NCBI GenBank assembly: GCA_035631315.1
Contig: DASQIZ010000069.1
Coordinates: 66,355-130,354 of the forward strand
From: 40CM-2-70-7 sp035631315
GTDB taxonomy: Bacteria; Gemmatimonadota; Gemmatimonadetes; Gemmatimonadales; GWC2-71-9
Reading direction: 5' to 3'
Length of the DNA stretch: 64,000 nucleotides
A model generated the notes under the pieces. The model did not search any database, was not told the DNA's origin, and saw only the letters and a program-made list of their open reading frames with translations. Positions within the stretch are counted from its first letter, which is position 1; each line of letters starts with the position of its first letter. Of the stretch, positions 15,367-23,149 are shown piece by piece. The translations under genes were made by a program, and so were the position numbers.

Positions 15367-16752
15367 TTACCTGAGCGTGACGAGCTGCTCCGGCGCCGGC
15401 TCGGCACAGCAGAACCAGGACTCGCTCAACCGGGGTACCGGAACCATACTCGGCGTTGTGGGGCGCGGGGATACGGGGTTTCCGTCACGAATCGTGACCG
15501 CCGCCGACCGTATCCTTTCCACAATTACTTCCGGCTCTGCACCCTCGCTGTTGCCCTGCTCCATCAGTTTAGTCACGGTTGCGCAGAGGGCGTCCATGCG
15601 TGGGTCCGGGTGGGTCCAGCGGTACCCAAGCCGGCCCGGTTCGAGGGGGCCGAGGAAAGGCCTGATGGCTTGGCGCTCCAGGAGACCCGATCCGGGAGGA
15701 ATCAGGAGCCGGATGGTCAACTGGATCGGATCGATATGCCAGATGAGTCCCTGCGCCACGACGAATTCCACGAGATCCACATAGTCGTCGAGCGTGGTCC
15801 ACGGCGTGAACGCCACCAGCGAAGGACGCAGGGTGAGGCCCGCTTCGCGAGTCAGCCGGAGCGCTTCGAACACGTCGGCGCGGACGTGGCCCTTTTCCAG
15901 GTGCTCGAGAACGGTATCGCTCAGCGACTCGACGGCGGACACGACGAAGAGCGCGCCGGCGTTCACGAGCTCCGGCAACAGCGCCCGGTGCTTCAAGAGG
16001 TGCTCGACCTTGGCCGTGAAATCGAACGTCACGTCCGGGAACTCACGGTGGAGCGCCTGCGCCAGCTTCCGTGCGTGTCCCGGTCCGTTCAGAAAATCGG
16101 GATCGCCGAAGGTGATGTGCCCCGCTCCGGCCGCGACCTGCGCGCGAATGTCCGCGAGCACCGTCTCTACCGGGATCGCGAAAAACCGGCCGTCGTACAC
16201 GGGCGGGATGGGACAATGGCGACAGAGGTGGAGGCAGCCCCGGCTCCCTTGCACGTACCCGGCGGGCACGCTCCGGTCGCCATGCTCGAGCGTCACGTAG
16301 TGATCGAGTGACGGCAGGCCCTCGCGGAACGGCACCGGGAAGTCGAGCCGGCGAAGCACTGGCTCCTGAGGGACTGCACCTCCCGTCAGCCGGGCAACCA
16401 GGGCCTCTTCGCTCTCCCCTGCCAGTACCCAATCCGCGATGCCGTCGAGCAGATACTCCCGGTTCAGCCACGCGTAATGCCCGAAGAATCCGATCTCCAC
16501 GCCGGGATGGAGCTCCTTCGCCACCTCGGCAGCTTCCACTCCGACCCGTAGCGCGGTGTGCATCGGGACCGAGAAGACGATGACTTCCGCCCGACGGGCC
16601 ACGGCCGGCGTCAGGATGCCTTGGGCGAGGTCGAGCTGTGCGGGATGGAAGCCTGCGCGGCGGAGAAATGCCGCCGCCTGCGCCGTCGCGAGCGGCTGAT
16701 GGCCGAGCTCGTAACAGGACACGAGCAACACGGCACCGGCCTCACGGATCAT
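15367..16752 (-). CDS. CCAEP-tail radical SAM protein with B12-binding-like N-domain
   Basis: 461 aa from ATG 16752 (ATGA overlap with the small gene upstream). The N-terminal part (1-120) resembles the cobalamin-binding fold that precedes many radical SAM domains. The [4Fe-4S] motif is Cys173-x3-Cys177-x2-Cys180 ('RGCLHLCRHC'). The C-terminus ends 'SWFCCAEPAPEQLVTLR' (Cys448, Cys449). This matches the CUAEP/CCAEP-tail radical SAM family, in which some members carry selenocysteine at the first tail position after Cys; here it is a plain Cys-Cys. The family reaction is unknown to me; the paired Cys may be an active-site or maturation element. It is last in the long minus-strand run, next to pilin-like genes. 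A longer start at 16809 overlaps the upstream gene and looks unlikely. Confidence 0.88.
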   Translation of the reverse strand: MIREAGAVLLVSCYELGHQPLATAQAAAFLRRAGFHPAQLDLAQGILTPAVARRAEVIVFSVPMHTALRVGVEAAEVAKELHPGVEIGFFGHYAWLNREYLLDGIADWVLAGESEEALVARLTGGAVPQEPVLRRLDFPVPFREGLPSLDHYVTLEHGDRSVPAGYVQGSRGCLHLCRHCPIPPVYDGRFFAIPVETVLADIRAQVAAGAGHITFGDPDFLNGPGHARKLAQALHREFPDVTFDFTAKVEHLLKHRALLPELVNAGALFVVSAVESLSDTVLEHLEKGHVRADVFEALRLTREAGLTLRPSLVAFTPWTTLDDYVDLVEFVVAQGLIWHIDPIQLTIRLLIPPGSGLLERQAIRPFLGPLEPGRLGYRWTHPDPRMDALCATVTKLMEQGNSEGAEPEVIVERIRSAAVTIRDGNPVSPRPTTPSMVPVPRLSESWFCCAEPAPEQLVTLR

Positions 16753-16955
16753 CGAGGTTTGACGAACCGCAGCACGAAGGCAACTCCGAGGCATCCCACG
16801 GCAGCCCACACCAGCTCCAACCGGTGGAGACTCATACCGACAAGTCCCACGAGGAGCCCAACGCCGCCCACGGCCGCCTTGATGTGCACCATTCGCCCCG
16901 GGCGGCCTTGCTCCGGCTGGGGCGGGAGGTCACTCGATGACGAGGGTGAAGTCAT
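16749..16955 (-). CDS. Small two-helix membrane protein
   Basis: About 68 aa from ATG 16955 (or 47 aa from ATG 16892). It has a Ser/Pro/Gln-rich N-terminus and then two hydrophobic helices ('VGGVGLLVGLVGMSLHRLEL' and 'VWAAVGCLGVAFVLRFV') ending in 'KPR'. I recognise no family. It is supported as a gene by its position: it starts inside the 3' end of the pilin-like gene and its stop overlaps the radical SAM start by ATGA, as in the rest of this operon. It may be a membrane partner of the radical SAM protein (inference). Confidence 0.6.
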   Translation of the reverse strand: MTSPSSSSDLPPQPEQGRPGRMVHIKAAVGGVGLLVGLVGMSLHRLELVWAAVGCLGVAFVLRFVKPR

Positions 16956-17382
16956 TCGGCCCCCCGAAAGCGAGCGCACCGTGATAGTCCGCGAGGATGG
17001 CGTTCATCAGTTCCGTGTTTGCGCTCTGCAGCTCGAGCCCGAGCAGCGGCTGGCCGGGGGACAGAGGATTCCCCTGCGCCGTTCCCAGGAGCGACCACCG
17101 GTACTGCACGTCCTGATACTGGAACTGGAATCCCTTCGGGAGGGACTGCACGAACCAGGGCGGCACCTGACCGAACGTCCCGCTCGGCGGGAAGCTGTCA
17201 TGGGACGCGTACACGTCGTACGCCGCACCCCGGATGACGTCGTAGTCCGACAGAACCTTGGCGGCGTTGGCGCGGACCTTTACGACCCGCATCAACGGGA
17301 TCGCGATGTTCGCGAGGATCCCCACGATGATGAGGGTGACGAGGAGCTCGATCAGCGTGAACCCGCGACGGCCGTGATTCAC
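16930..17382 (-). CDS. Type IV prepilin / pseudopilin-like protein
   Basis: 150 aa from GTG 17382, chosen because it gives a normal six-residue leader before the class III signal 'GFTLIELLVTLIIVGILANI'. GGAGG lies upstream and it forms a GTGA overlap with the gene before it. Prepilin peptidase would cut after Gly and methylate Phe; Glu at +5 is present. The C-terminal part is short and pseudopilin-like ('AAKVLSDYDVIRGAAYDVYA', then a Pro/Gly/aromatic region). No secretion ATPase, prepilin peptidase or pilus assembly gene is nearby, so it is an orphan pilin; it could work with a machinery encoded elsewhere. Confidence 0.85.
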   Translation of the reverse strand: MNHGRRGFTLIELLVTLIIVGILANIAIPLMRVVKVRANAAKVLSDYDVIRGAAYDVYASHDSFPPSGTFGQVPPWFVQSLPKGFQFQYQDVQYRWSLLGTAQGNPLSPGQPLLGLELQSANTELMNAILADYHGALAFGGPNDFTLVIE

Positions 17383-17867
17383 GGCTTCCTCCGTTGCAGC
17401 GATCGATAGGCGGACGCGAACGGGGTCAGGGGATCGCCATGCCGGTACGTCACCGATCCGGTGTCGAGGTTCGCGACGATGCTCCACATCGTGTCCGACA
17501 CGGCGTAGTGCAGGCCCTGCCACTCCACACCCACCTGCGTCAGGTTCGCGGGGTAGGCGCCGTGGGCGCTCCGGTACGCCTCGATCGCCTCGGCGGCGAT
17601 GTAGATCCGGAACCTGGTGGACGCATCCTGGTCGGCGGCGGTCAACTTCGAAGCCGCCGGGCCCGTGTTGAAGACGTTCCAGGCGGTGAGGCCGAGAAAG
17701 ACCGGCGTGAGTCCCAGGAGCAGCGGCACTTTGCTCTTTTTCTTCTTGCGGGCCTTCTCCGCATCGGCCTTGATCTGCTTCGCGTCGTCCACCTTCTGCT
17801 GGACGATCGATTTGACCAGGTCGGCGGCAGCCTTGGGCTGAGTGAACCCGCGGGGGCGGTCGGTCAT
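17379..17867 (-). CDS. Membrane protein with pilin-like C-terminal domain
   Basis: 162 aa. The order is a charged coiled-coil N-terminus (residues 12-47, 'DDAKQIKADAEKARKKKKSK'), one membrane helix (about 48-67), then a periplasmic domain. That domain includes 'FRIYIAAEAIEAYRSAHGAY' and 'PANLTQVG', similar to the 'YR...G.YP..L' region of GspG-type pseudopilins. It lacks the GFTLIE signal, so it is not itself a processed pilin. It overlaps the enoyl-CoA hydratase gene (ATGA) upstream and the prepilin gene (GTGA) downstream. The likely role is an anchor or partner of the adjacent prepilin; function unproven. Confidence 0.68.
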   Translation of the reverse strand: MTDRPRGFTQPKAAADLVKSIVQQKVDDAKQIKADAEKARKKKKSKVPLLLGLTPVFLGLTAWNVFNTGPAASKLTAADQDASTRFRIYIAAEAIEAYRSAHGAYPANLTQVGVEWQGLHYAVSDTMWSIVANLDTGSVTYRHGDPLTPFASAYRSLQRRKP

Positions 17868-18622
17868 TTCTTGAGAAATTTGGCGATCGACGCGCGGAAG
17901 TCGGCGGTGGCGCGGCTGGCAGCGTTCACATCCGCCGAGAGCCTGATGCCGGCCTCGAACGACACGCCGTCCAGCTGATAGAACTGCCGCTTCGTGAAGG
18001 CGAGCGCCGTCGGGCTCGAGTCCGCGATGGTCCGGAGGAGGTCCCCGACCTGCTCTTCACAGTCGGAGTCCTCATACACGCGGGACACGAGACCCACCGC
18101 GTGTGCTTCCGCCGCATTGAGCAGATGTCCCGTGGCGGCCAGGTCGAACGCGACCTTCTCCCCCACAGCCCGTTTCAGCATGTTCATGACGAGCGCCGGC
18201 ACAAATCCTCGTTGCACTTCCGGGTAGCCAAACTGCGCCGTTTCGGAAGCGAGCACCAGATCACACGCCGTGGCGAGCCCGCAGCCGCCGGCCAACGCCC
18301 GGCCCCGCACCACCGCCACGACCGGCTTCGGCAACGCCCGCATCTTGATGAAGAGGCTCCCGAACTGGAGCGCGGCCGCCCGGTTCTGCTCCACCGTCCG
18401 GCCGGCGGACGCCAGGAGCTCGTTCAGGTCCATGCCGGCGCAGAAATCCTTCCCCGCCCCGCGGAGCGCCACCAGGCGGACGCCCGCGTCCAGATCCGCG
18501 CGGTCAAGCAGCTCCGCCAACGCGTTCATCATCGGGGTGTCGATGGCGTTCTTCTTGTCCGGGCGGTTCAGCGTGCCGGTCAGAATCCCGTCGGCCAGAT
18601 CGACGAGAACGCGGTCGCTCAT
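17864..18622 (-). CDS. Enoyl-CoA hydratase/isomerase family protein (methylglutaconyl-CoA hydratase-like)
   Basis: 252 aa, crotonase fold. The oxyanion-hole motifs are 'ALRGAGKDFCAGMDLNEL' and 'RGRALAGGCGLATACDLVLA'. The second catalytic Glu is present in 'FGYPEVQRGFVPAL', but the first (normally GGGCELA) is Gly in 'GGCGLA'. That single-Glu pattern is what I recall for LiuC-type methylglutaconyl-CoA hydratases, and it fits the carboxyltransferase and AtuA genes just upstream. Substrate assignment is therefore inference from motif plus context. ATGA overlaps occur at both ends. Confidence 0.85.
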   Translation of the reverse strand: MSDRVLVDLADGILTGTLNRPDKKNAIDTPMMNALAELLDRADLDAGVRLVALRGAGKDFCAGMDLNELLASAGRTVEQNRAAALQFGSLFIKMRALPKPVVAVVRGRALAGGCGLATACDLVLASETAQFGYPEVQRGFVPALVMNMLKRAVGEKVAFDLAATGHLLNAAEAHAVGLVSRVYEDSDCEEQVGDLLRTIADSSPTALAFTKRQFYQLDGVSFEAGIRLSADVNAASRATADFRASIAKFLKK

Positions 18623-18954
18623 TGGGGCACCTTGATCTTCATGCGCAGCAGCGCGGTGGAGAACACCTTGCCCTGCGCGTCGGTTTTCAGAGAAATCGTC
18701 CCACCACCATCCAGTGCGCCATGCAGGAGAAAGTTGAGCGCCTTGAGATTGGGGAGCTCGAACCGCTCCACCGGTCCCGTGATCACGCCTTTGAAATGCC
18801 GGCGCACCCGGGCCGCCGTGACTTGCTTCACCAAGAGCGGATAGTGCTTCGCCTGCTTCGCGATGAGCCCCACGTTCGCCGTGTCGCCTTTGTCCCCTGA
18901 ACGGGCATGGGCGATGTCCACCAGGGCCGTCAGCGACGGCTGTCTCTTCTTCAT
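18619..18954 (-). CDS. AtuA-associated small protein
   Basis: 111 aa from ATG 18954 (ATGA overlap with atuA). The N-terminal 'LVDIAHARSGDKGDTANVGL' is strongly characteristic of the small domain that is fused to, or follows, AtuA/DUF1446 proteins. 'RFELPNLKALNFLLHGALDG' and 'GGTISLKTDAQGK' are also typical. It probably forms a complex with the large AtuA subunit encoded just upstream. Its biochemical role is not established. Confidence 0.85.
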   Translation of the reverse strand: MKKRQPSLTALVDIAHARSGDKGDTANVGLIAKQAKHYPLLVKQVTAARVRRHFKGVITGPVERFELPNLKALNFLLHGALDGGGTISLKTDAQGKVFSTALLRMKIKVPQ

Positions 18955-20321
18955 ACGCGCACCAGATCGACGCACGCCGTCACCTCACGCTTGTCGAGGA
19001 GAGCGGGCCAGTACGCCACGATCTCCTCCGGTTTGGGGCGCCCGCCGGCGAAGCCGGTCACGGATGGCGGTCCGTTCAGGATCAGCGGCGCAATCTCCCG
19101 GGTGAACCGGTCGACTGGTTCCTGGTCCGCCGCCCGCACCCCCACCCGCAGCTGCACCTCGGCCAGGTCCGCGCTCGGCGGACCGGCGAGCGGTCCGTGC
19201 GTCGCGTCGACGCCCACGAATTCGGTAAGCACCGTCTCGAACGAAAGCCCGAGGTCCTTCAGCCGCTGCCGGAGCACCCGGTCCGCCGCCTGCGCCTTCT
19301 TGTAGGCATCGGGCCAGGAGTACACCAGCGTCCCGACGGCCTTGTACCCGTAGAAGTACGCACAAGACACCTTGAACTTGTCGGTCGCCGGTTTCCCTTG
19401 GATTCCGGAGAACTCGACCCGGTCCTTGCCCTGTTGCTTGAGCTGAATCGTCGTGAAATCAGCCACGCAGTCCGGAGTGATGTACGAATGCGGGTCCCCC
19501 ATTTCGTACACCAGCTGTTCCGTCACCCCCGCCACCGTGATGGCGCCACCCGTCCTCGGGTGCTTGATGATCGCGAAGGACCCGTCGGGACGGGCTTCGA
19601 CGATCGGGTAGCCGATGTTCGCCAGGTCCTTCACCCGGCCCCAGTCGGCGAGGTCGTTCCCGCCACTCGACTGCGCGCCGCATTCGATCGTATGTCCCGC
19701 GACCGTTCCCGCGGCCAGGCGGTCCCAGTCATCGGCCCGCCAGCCGAACTCATGCATCAGGGGCCCCAACGTGAGGCCGGTGTCGGTGACCCGCCCGGTG
19801 ATCACGATGTCGGCGCCCTGGCGCAGTGCCTCGACCACGGGCGCGGCACCGAGATACGCGTTGGCCGACCGCACGCTCGCGCGGACATCGGAGAACGGGC
19901 GACCCGTGTCCAGATTGGCGAGGGGATGGCCGGCTGCGAGCAGCTGATCCAGCCGCGGCAGCAGGTCATCGCCCGTCACGACGCCGATCGTGAGGTTCCC
20001 CGCCAGTCCCTGTTTCCGTGCGACCTGCGCGACCGCCTCCGCGCACGCCCGGGGATTCACGCCGCCGGCGTTGCTCGTCACCTTCACCTTGCGCTTCACC
20101 AGCTCTGGCAGGATGCGCTCCATCAGCGGGATGAAGTCTTTCGCGTAGCCGAGGGACGCGTCGCGCGACTTCTGCTTCTGCATGATGGACATCGTCACTT
20201 CGGCGAGGTAGTCGAGCATCAGGTAGTCGACCGGGCCGCCGGTGAGCTGGCGATACGGGGCCTCGAGCCAGTCGCCCCAGAAGCCCTGGGCGCCCGCGAC
20301 GCGAACGACGGGTTTCGTCAT
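18951..20321 (-). CDS. atuA: AtuA family protein (DUF1446), acyclic terpene/branched acyl-CoA catabolism
   Basis: 456 aa. The N-terminal 'VRVAGAQGFWGDWLEAPYRQ' and 'VDYLMLDYLAEVTMSIMQKQ' are the signature of DUF1446/AtuA. So are 'KVKVTSNAGGVNPRACAEAV' and 'GADIVITGRVTDTGLTLGPL'. AtuA was named from the citronellol/geraniol (acyclic terpene) cluster of Pseudomonas, but homologues occur in many branched-chain acyl-CoA clusters and the exact reaction is undefined. The genes around it (carboxyltransferase beta, hydratase, acyl-CoA mutase) support an acyl-CoA role. It starts on the stop of the subtilase gene (ATGA). Confidence 0.88.
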   Translation of the reverse strand: MTKPVVRVAGAQGFWGDWLEAPYRQLTGGPVDYLMLDYLAEVTMSIMQKQKSRDASLGYAKDFIPLMERILPELVKRKVKVTSNAGGVNPRACAEAVAQVARKQGLAGNLTIGVVTGDDLLPRLDQLLAAGHPLANLDTGRPFSDVRASVRSANAYLGAAPVVEALRQGADIVITGRVTDTGLTLGPLMHEFGWRADDWDRLAAGTVAGHTIECGAQSSGGNDLADWGRVKDLANIGYPIVEARPDGSFAIIKHPRTGGAITVAGVTEQLVYEMGDPHSYITPDCVADFTTIQLKQQGKDRVEFSGIQGKPATDKFKVSCAYFYGYKAVGTLVYSWPDAYKKAQAADRVLRQRLKDLGLSFETVLTEFVGVDATHGPLAGPPSADLAEVQLRVGVRAADQEPVDRFTREIAPLILNGPPSVTGFAGGRPKPEEIVAYWPALLDKREVTACVDLVRV

Positions 20322-23149
20322 CGAGCCCCCGCTCCCATCACGACGCGCCGTTCGGCATCCGACGATCCCGGCACCGTCACCCGGGCGTCGAGCAGTGGAT
20401 GAAACCCATCCGGAAGGGCCGGTACGTTCACGCCATCCGTTTCGATTGCCGAGCGGCCACCAGCCACCACGGCGATCGGGCGGCGAGCGGCGTTGCCCGT
20501 CGCACTCGCGCTATCCATGAGGAACCGGACTCGCACCGTCGCCTCCCAGGGTTCCGCGTGGTCGATGAGCGCGAGTGCCGGGAAGAGCTCGATGAGTGCG
20601 GGAGTGCCGGGCACTCCCGCCGGCAGGCCGAATGACTGCCGGCCTACCGCGTAGTTGAGCGGAGCGTCGTTGAGATGTTGCCCGGCCGTATCGTACACGG
20701 TGACTCCGAAGTCAGTGAACCGTCCCCACTGCGCCCGCGGCATCTCCACATCGACTTCCGCCCGTGCCGCCCACCGGGGCACCGGGACGGCGATCGACTC
20801 CGCCGGCGTGCCTCGCCCCGACACCTGGATATCACGCTCGGCGCCGATCACGCGGACCGACAACGTGCCGTTGATGCTCGACGACGTCGCATTCGACACC
20901 TCGATCCCGTTCCCCGTCACCTCGAGCGACGCCGGGCTCAGCTCGGCATGCACATCCACGTTGGTGGCGTTCAGCGGCGGCGCCGTCACGTCCAGCTCGT
21001 AGACCCCCGGAACCAGATCTTCGCCCCGAACCCGGAAGGCCGCCCACGGCGCAGCGTCGGGACCGGTGTCGGCCTTGCCCCCATCGCGGAACGGTCGCCC
21101 CGGCGGCTCGTAGAGATGGACCGTCGCGGCATCCGAGGGACTGGAGCCGCGTACCGCGATCGACAGCGTCGCACCCGGCGTGGGTACGAGAAGGAAGTAG
21201 CGGTGCACCTGTGAAGGCGCGATGCGGCGGTGCAGGTCGGACAGCGCGCCCCGCGTGAGATCGTAGGGCACCACCACTGTGTTCTTCAGCGTGAAGAGGG
21301 CCCCGGCCAGCGTATCGTCCGGGACGGACGCCGTGACGGTGCCGACGTAGACGCCCGGAGTCGTCAGGCGTCGCGGGTCCATGGGCACCACAAGGTCGAT
21401 ACCCCGCGGATCTGAGGTCAACACCGGAGGTACGGACATCCAGGACGCATCGTCCTTGAGCTCGAACCGGGCCGGGCGGAACCCATCCACGTGCGCGATC
21501 CGGAAGCGCGCAACGGTGTCACCGGGGCCCAGGCCGTCGCGCCGGAATCCGCCGGACCGGCCCTGATCGGCGACGATCTCGTACCGCGCGCCCTGATGAC
21601 CGGCGACCAGCCAGCGGTACGCGGCCTCGAGGCGGGGTGTTCCGGCGCCGTCATCCAGCGAAGTCCATCCCGTCATGGGGGCCGCGGTGGCACGCAGTGA
21701 GGCGATGAGGTCGGCGGCCGTCACGTGGCGCTGCTCCTGCGCCATCCCCGAGAGCAGCCGGGCCACAAGTCCGGCGGCATACGGCGCCGACATGCTGGTG
21801 CCGACTTTGATCTCGTGTCCGGTGTCCCAGCGCGGCACCGTGGAGTACGCCACGCCGGGCGTAACGATGTCCGGTTTCCCAGCGTTGCCGCCTCGGGAGC
21901 TCCAATCTCCCATGACGTCAGGCGCGGGAATTTCTCCCGGCACCGTCGGCCTCGCGAACGCGCCGGGCAGCAGCGACCCGACGGCCAGCACCAGATCGGC
22001 GGAGCCGGGATAACTCAGCGTGGAGAGCCCGGGACCGTCGTTGCCCGCGCTCACCGCCAGCACGACGTCGGGATGGGTCTGCAGGAACTCGTTCACCACG
22101 GAATCGATCACCACTTTGCCGTCGTGCTCGTCTCCGACCCCGAAGCTCATCGACAGGACGAGCGGCAGGCCGCGTGCGGCCGCATACGCTGCCGCGTAGC
22201 GCATCGCGCGGATCATGGAGCCGTTCACGGAAATCCCGCCCCGCGCGTTGTTCGCGATCTTGAGGGCCAGGATCTGCGCGCCCGGTGCGACGCCGTCGAA
22301 TCCTGCGACGTTGTCGATGTTGTGGCCCGCCGCGATCCCCGCGACATGCGTCCCGTGGGCCAGGTTGTCCCCGACGATGTCGAGAACCGGCGCGCCATTC
22401 ACCTCGGCAAAGTTCGCCACCAGCGTAATGGGCCTGGTACCCAGGGCGATGGTCTGCCGGCCCTCCCGATAGTCGTGGAGCGCCATCTCGTCTTCGAAGG
22501 AACCGTTCAGGTTGGAGTCGATGAAGGCGACCCACCCGTCGGTGGCGTGGACCACGACCACCGGAAAGACATCCGTGTTGTCCCCGTCGCCATTCAGGTC
22601 GCCACCAGGTACCGGGCCGAGGGCGATTTCGCGGAGAAAGCCGCCGTACCAGGTGTTCGAGACCGCCATTCGGCCGATCCGCCCGGCCCCGACGAAGGTG
22701 TGGCTCCCAAACGCCATCCGATTGCCGTCCGGCGAGAACGGAGTCAGCGTGATCCGTCCTTCTCCCGAGAAGTCCCGCTCCTCGATGACCTTGGGCGCGC
22801 CCGTACTCGTCGTGATCAGCCCGGCAACGCCCGGATCGACGCCGGTGTCGAGAATTCCGATGATCACGCCGCGACCATCGTACGTGGGATGAGCAGCCGC
22901 AAAGCGATCCACACCCGCACTCCGCAGGGAAAGCATCCCGGCGAGGTAGGCGGCCGCGGGAGACATCACGGGCCGCAGGCCGGGCATGGCATCAGCGGGA
23001 ACAGGAGCGGGGACCGGTTCGGCGGACGGGGATACCGCGGGAGCAGCGGGCGTGGTACGCGGCGTGACGTCCGATGTCGGCCGGGCTCCGGCGCAGGCCA
23101 TCGCAAGCGTCAGACCCGCGGTGGCCACGCCCATCCACCGCCTCGCCAT
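20318..23149 (-). CDS. Secreted S8 subtilisin-family peptidase, tripeptidyl-peptidase II-like
   Basis: 943 aa from ATG 23149. The N-terminal signal contains 'LTLAMACAG' (Cys19, weak lipobox), followed by a Pro/Ala-rich linker. The triad is Asp101 ('IIGILDTGVDPG'), His265 ('AHGTHVAGIAAG') and Ser452 ('VGTSMSAPYAAG'), with oxyanion Asn370 ('SAGNDGPG'). A long insert separates Asp from His. 'LDTGVDPGVAGLITTSTGAP' and the ~450-residue beta-rich C-terminal region resemble tripeptidyl-peptidase II relatives (inference). It is wedged between the carboxyltransferase and AtuA genes with 1-nt and 4-nt overlaps, an odd place for a protease. The same frame stays open far upstream inside the carboxyltransferase gene, but that is chance. 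Confidence 0.9.
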   Translation of the reverse strand: MARRWMGVATAGLTLAMACAGARPTSDVTPRTTPAAPAVSPSAEPVPAPVPADAMPGLRPVMSPAAAYLAGMLSLRSAGVDRFAAAHPTYDGRGVIIGILDTGVDPGVAGLITTSTGAPKVIEERDFSGEGRITLTPFSPDGNRMAFGSHTFVGAGRIGRMAVSNTWYGGFLREIALGPVPGGDLNGDGDNTDVFPVVVVHATDGWVAFIDSNLNGSFEDEMALHDYREGRQTIALGTRPITLVANFAEVNGAPVLDIVGDNLAHGTHVAGIAAGHNIDNVAGFDGVAPGAQILALKIANNARGGISVNGSMIRAMRYAAAYAAARGLPLVLSMSFGVGDEHDGKVVIDSVVNEFLQTHPDVVLAVSAGNDGPGLSTLSYPGSADLVLAVGSLLPGAFARPTVPGEIPAPDVMGDWSSRGGNAGKPDIVTPGVAYSTVPRWDTGHEIKVGTSMSAPYAAGLVARLLSGMAQEQRHVTAADLIASLRATAAPMTGWTSLDDGAGTPRLEAAYRWLVAGHQGARYEIVADQGRSGGFRRDGLGPGDTVARFRIAHVDGFRPARFELKDDASWMSVPPVLTSDPRGIDLVVPMDPRRLTTPGVYVGTVTASVPDDTLAGALFTLKNTVVVPYDLTRGALSDLHRRIAPSQVHRYFLLVPTPGATLSIAVRGSSPSDAATVHLYEPPGRPFRDGGKADTGPDAAPWAAFRVRGEDLVPGVYELDVTAPPLNATNVDVHAELSPASLEVTGNGIEVSNATSSSINGTLSVRVIGAERDIQVSGRGTPAESIAVPVPRWAARAEVDVEMPRAQWGRFTDFGVTVYDTAGQHLNDAPLNYAVGRQSFGLPAGVPGTPALIELFPALALIDHAEPWEATVRVRFLMDSASATGNAARRPIAVVAGGRSAIETDGVNVPALPDGFHPLLDARVTVPGSSDAERRVVMGAGAR

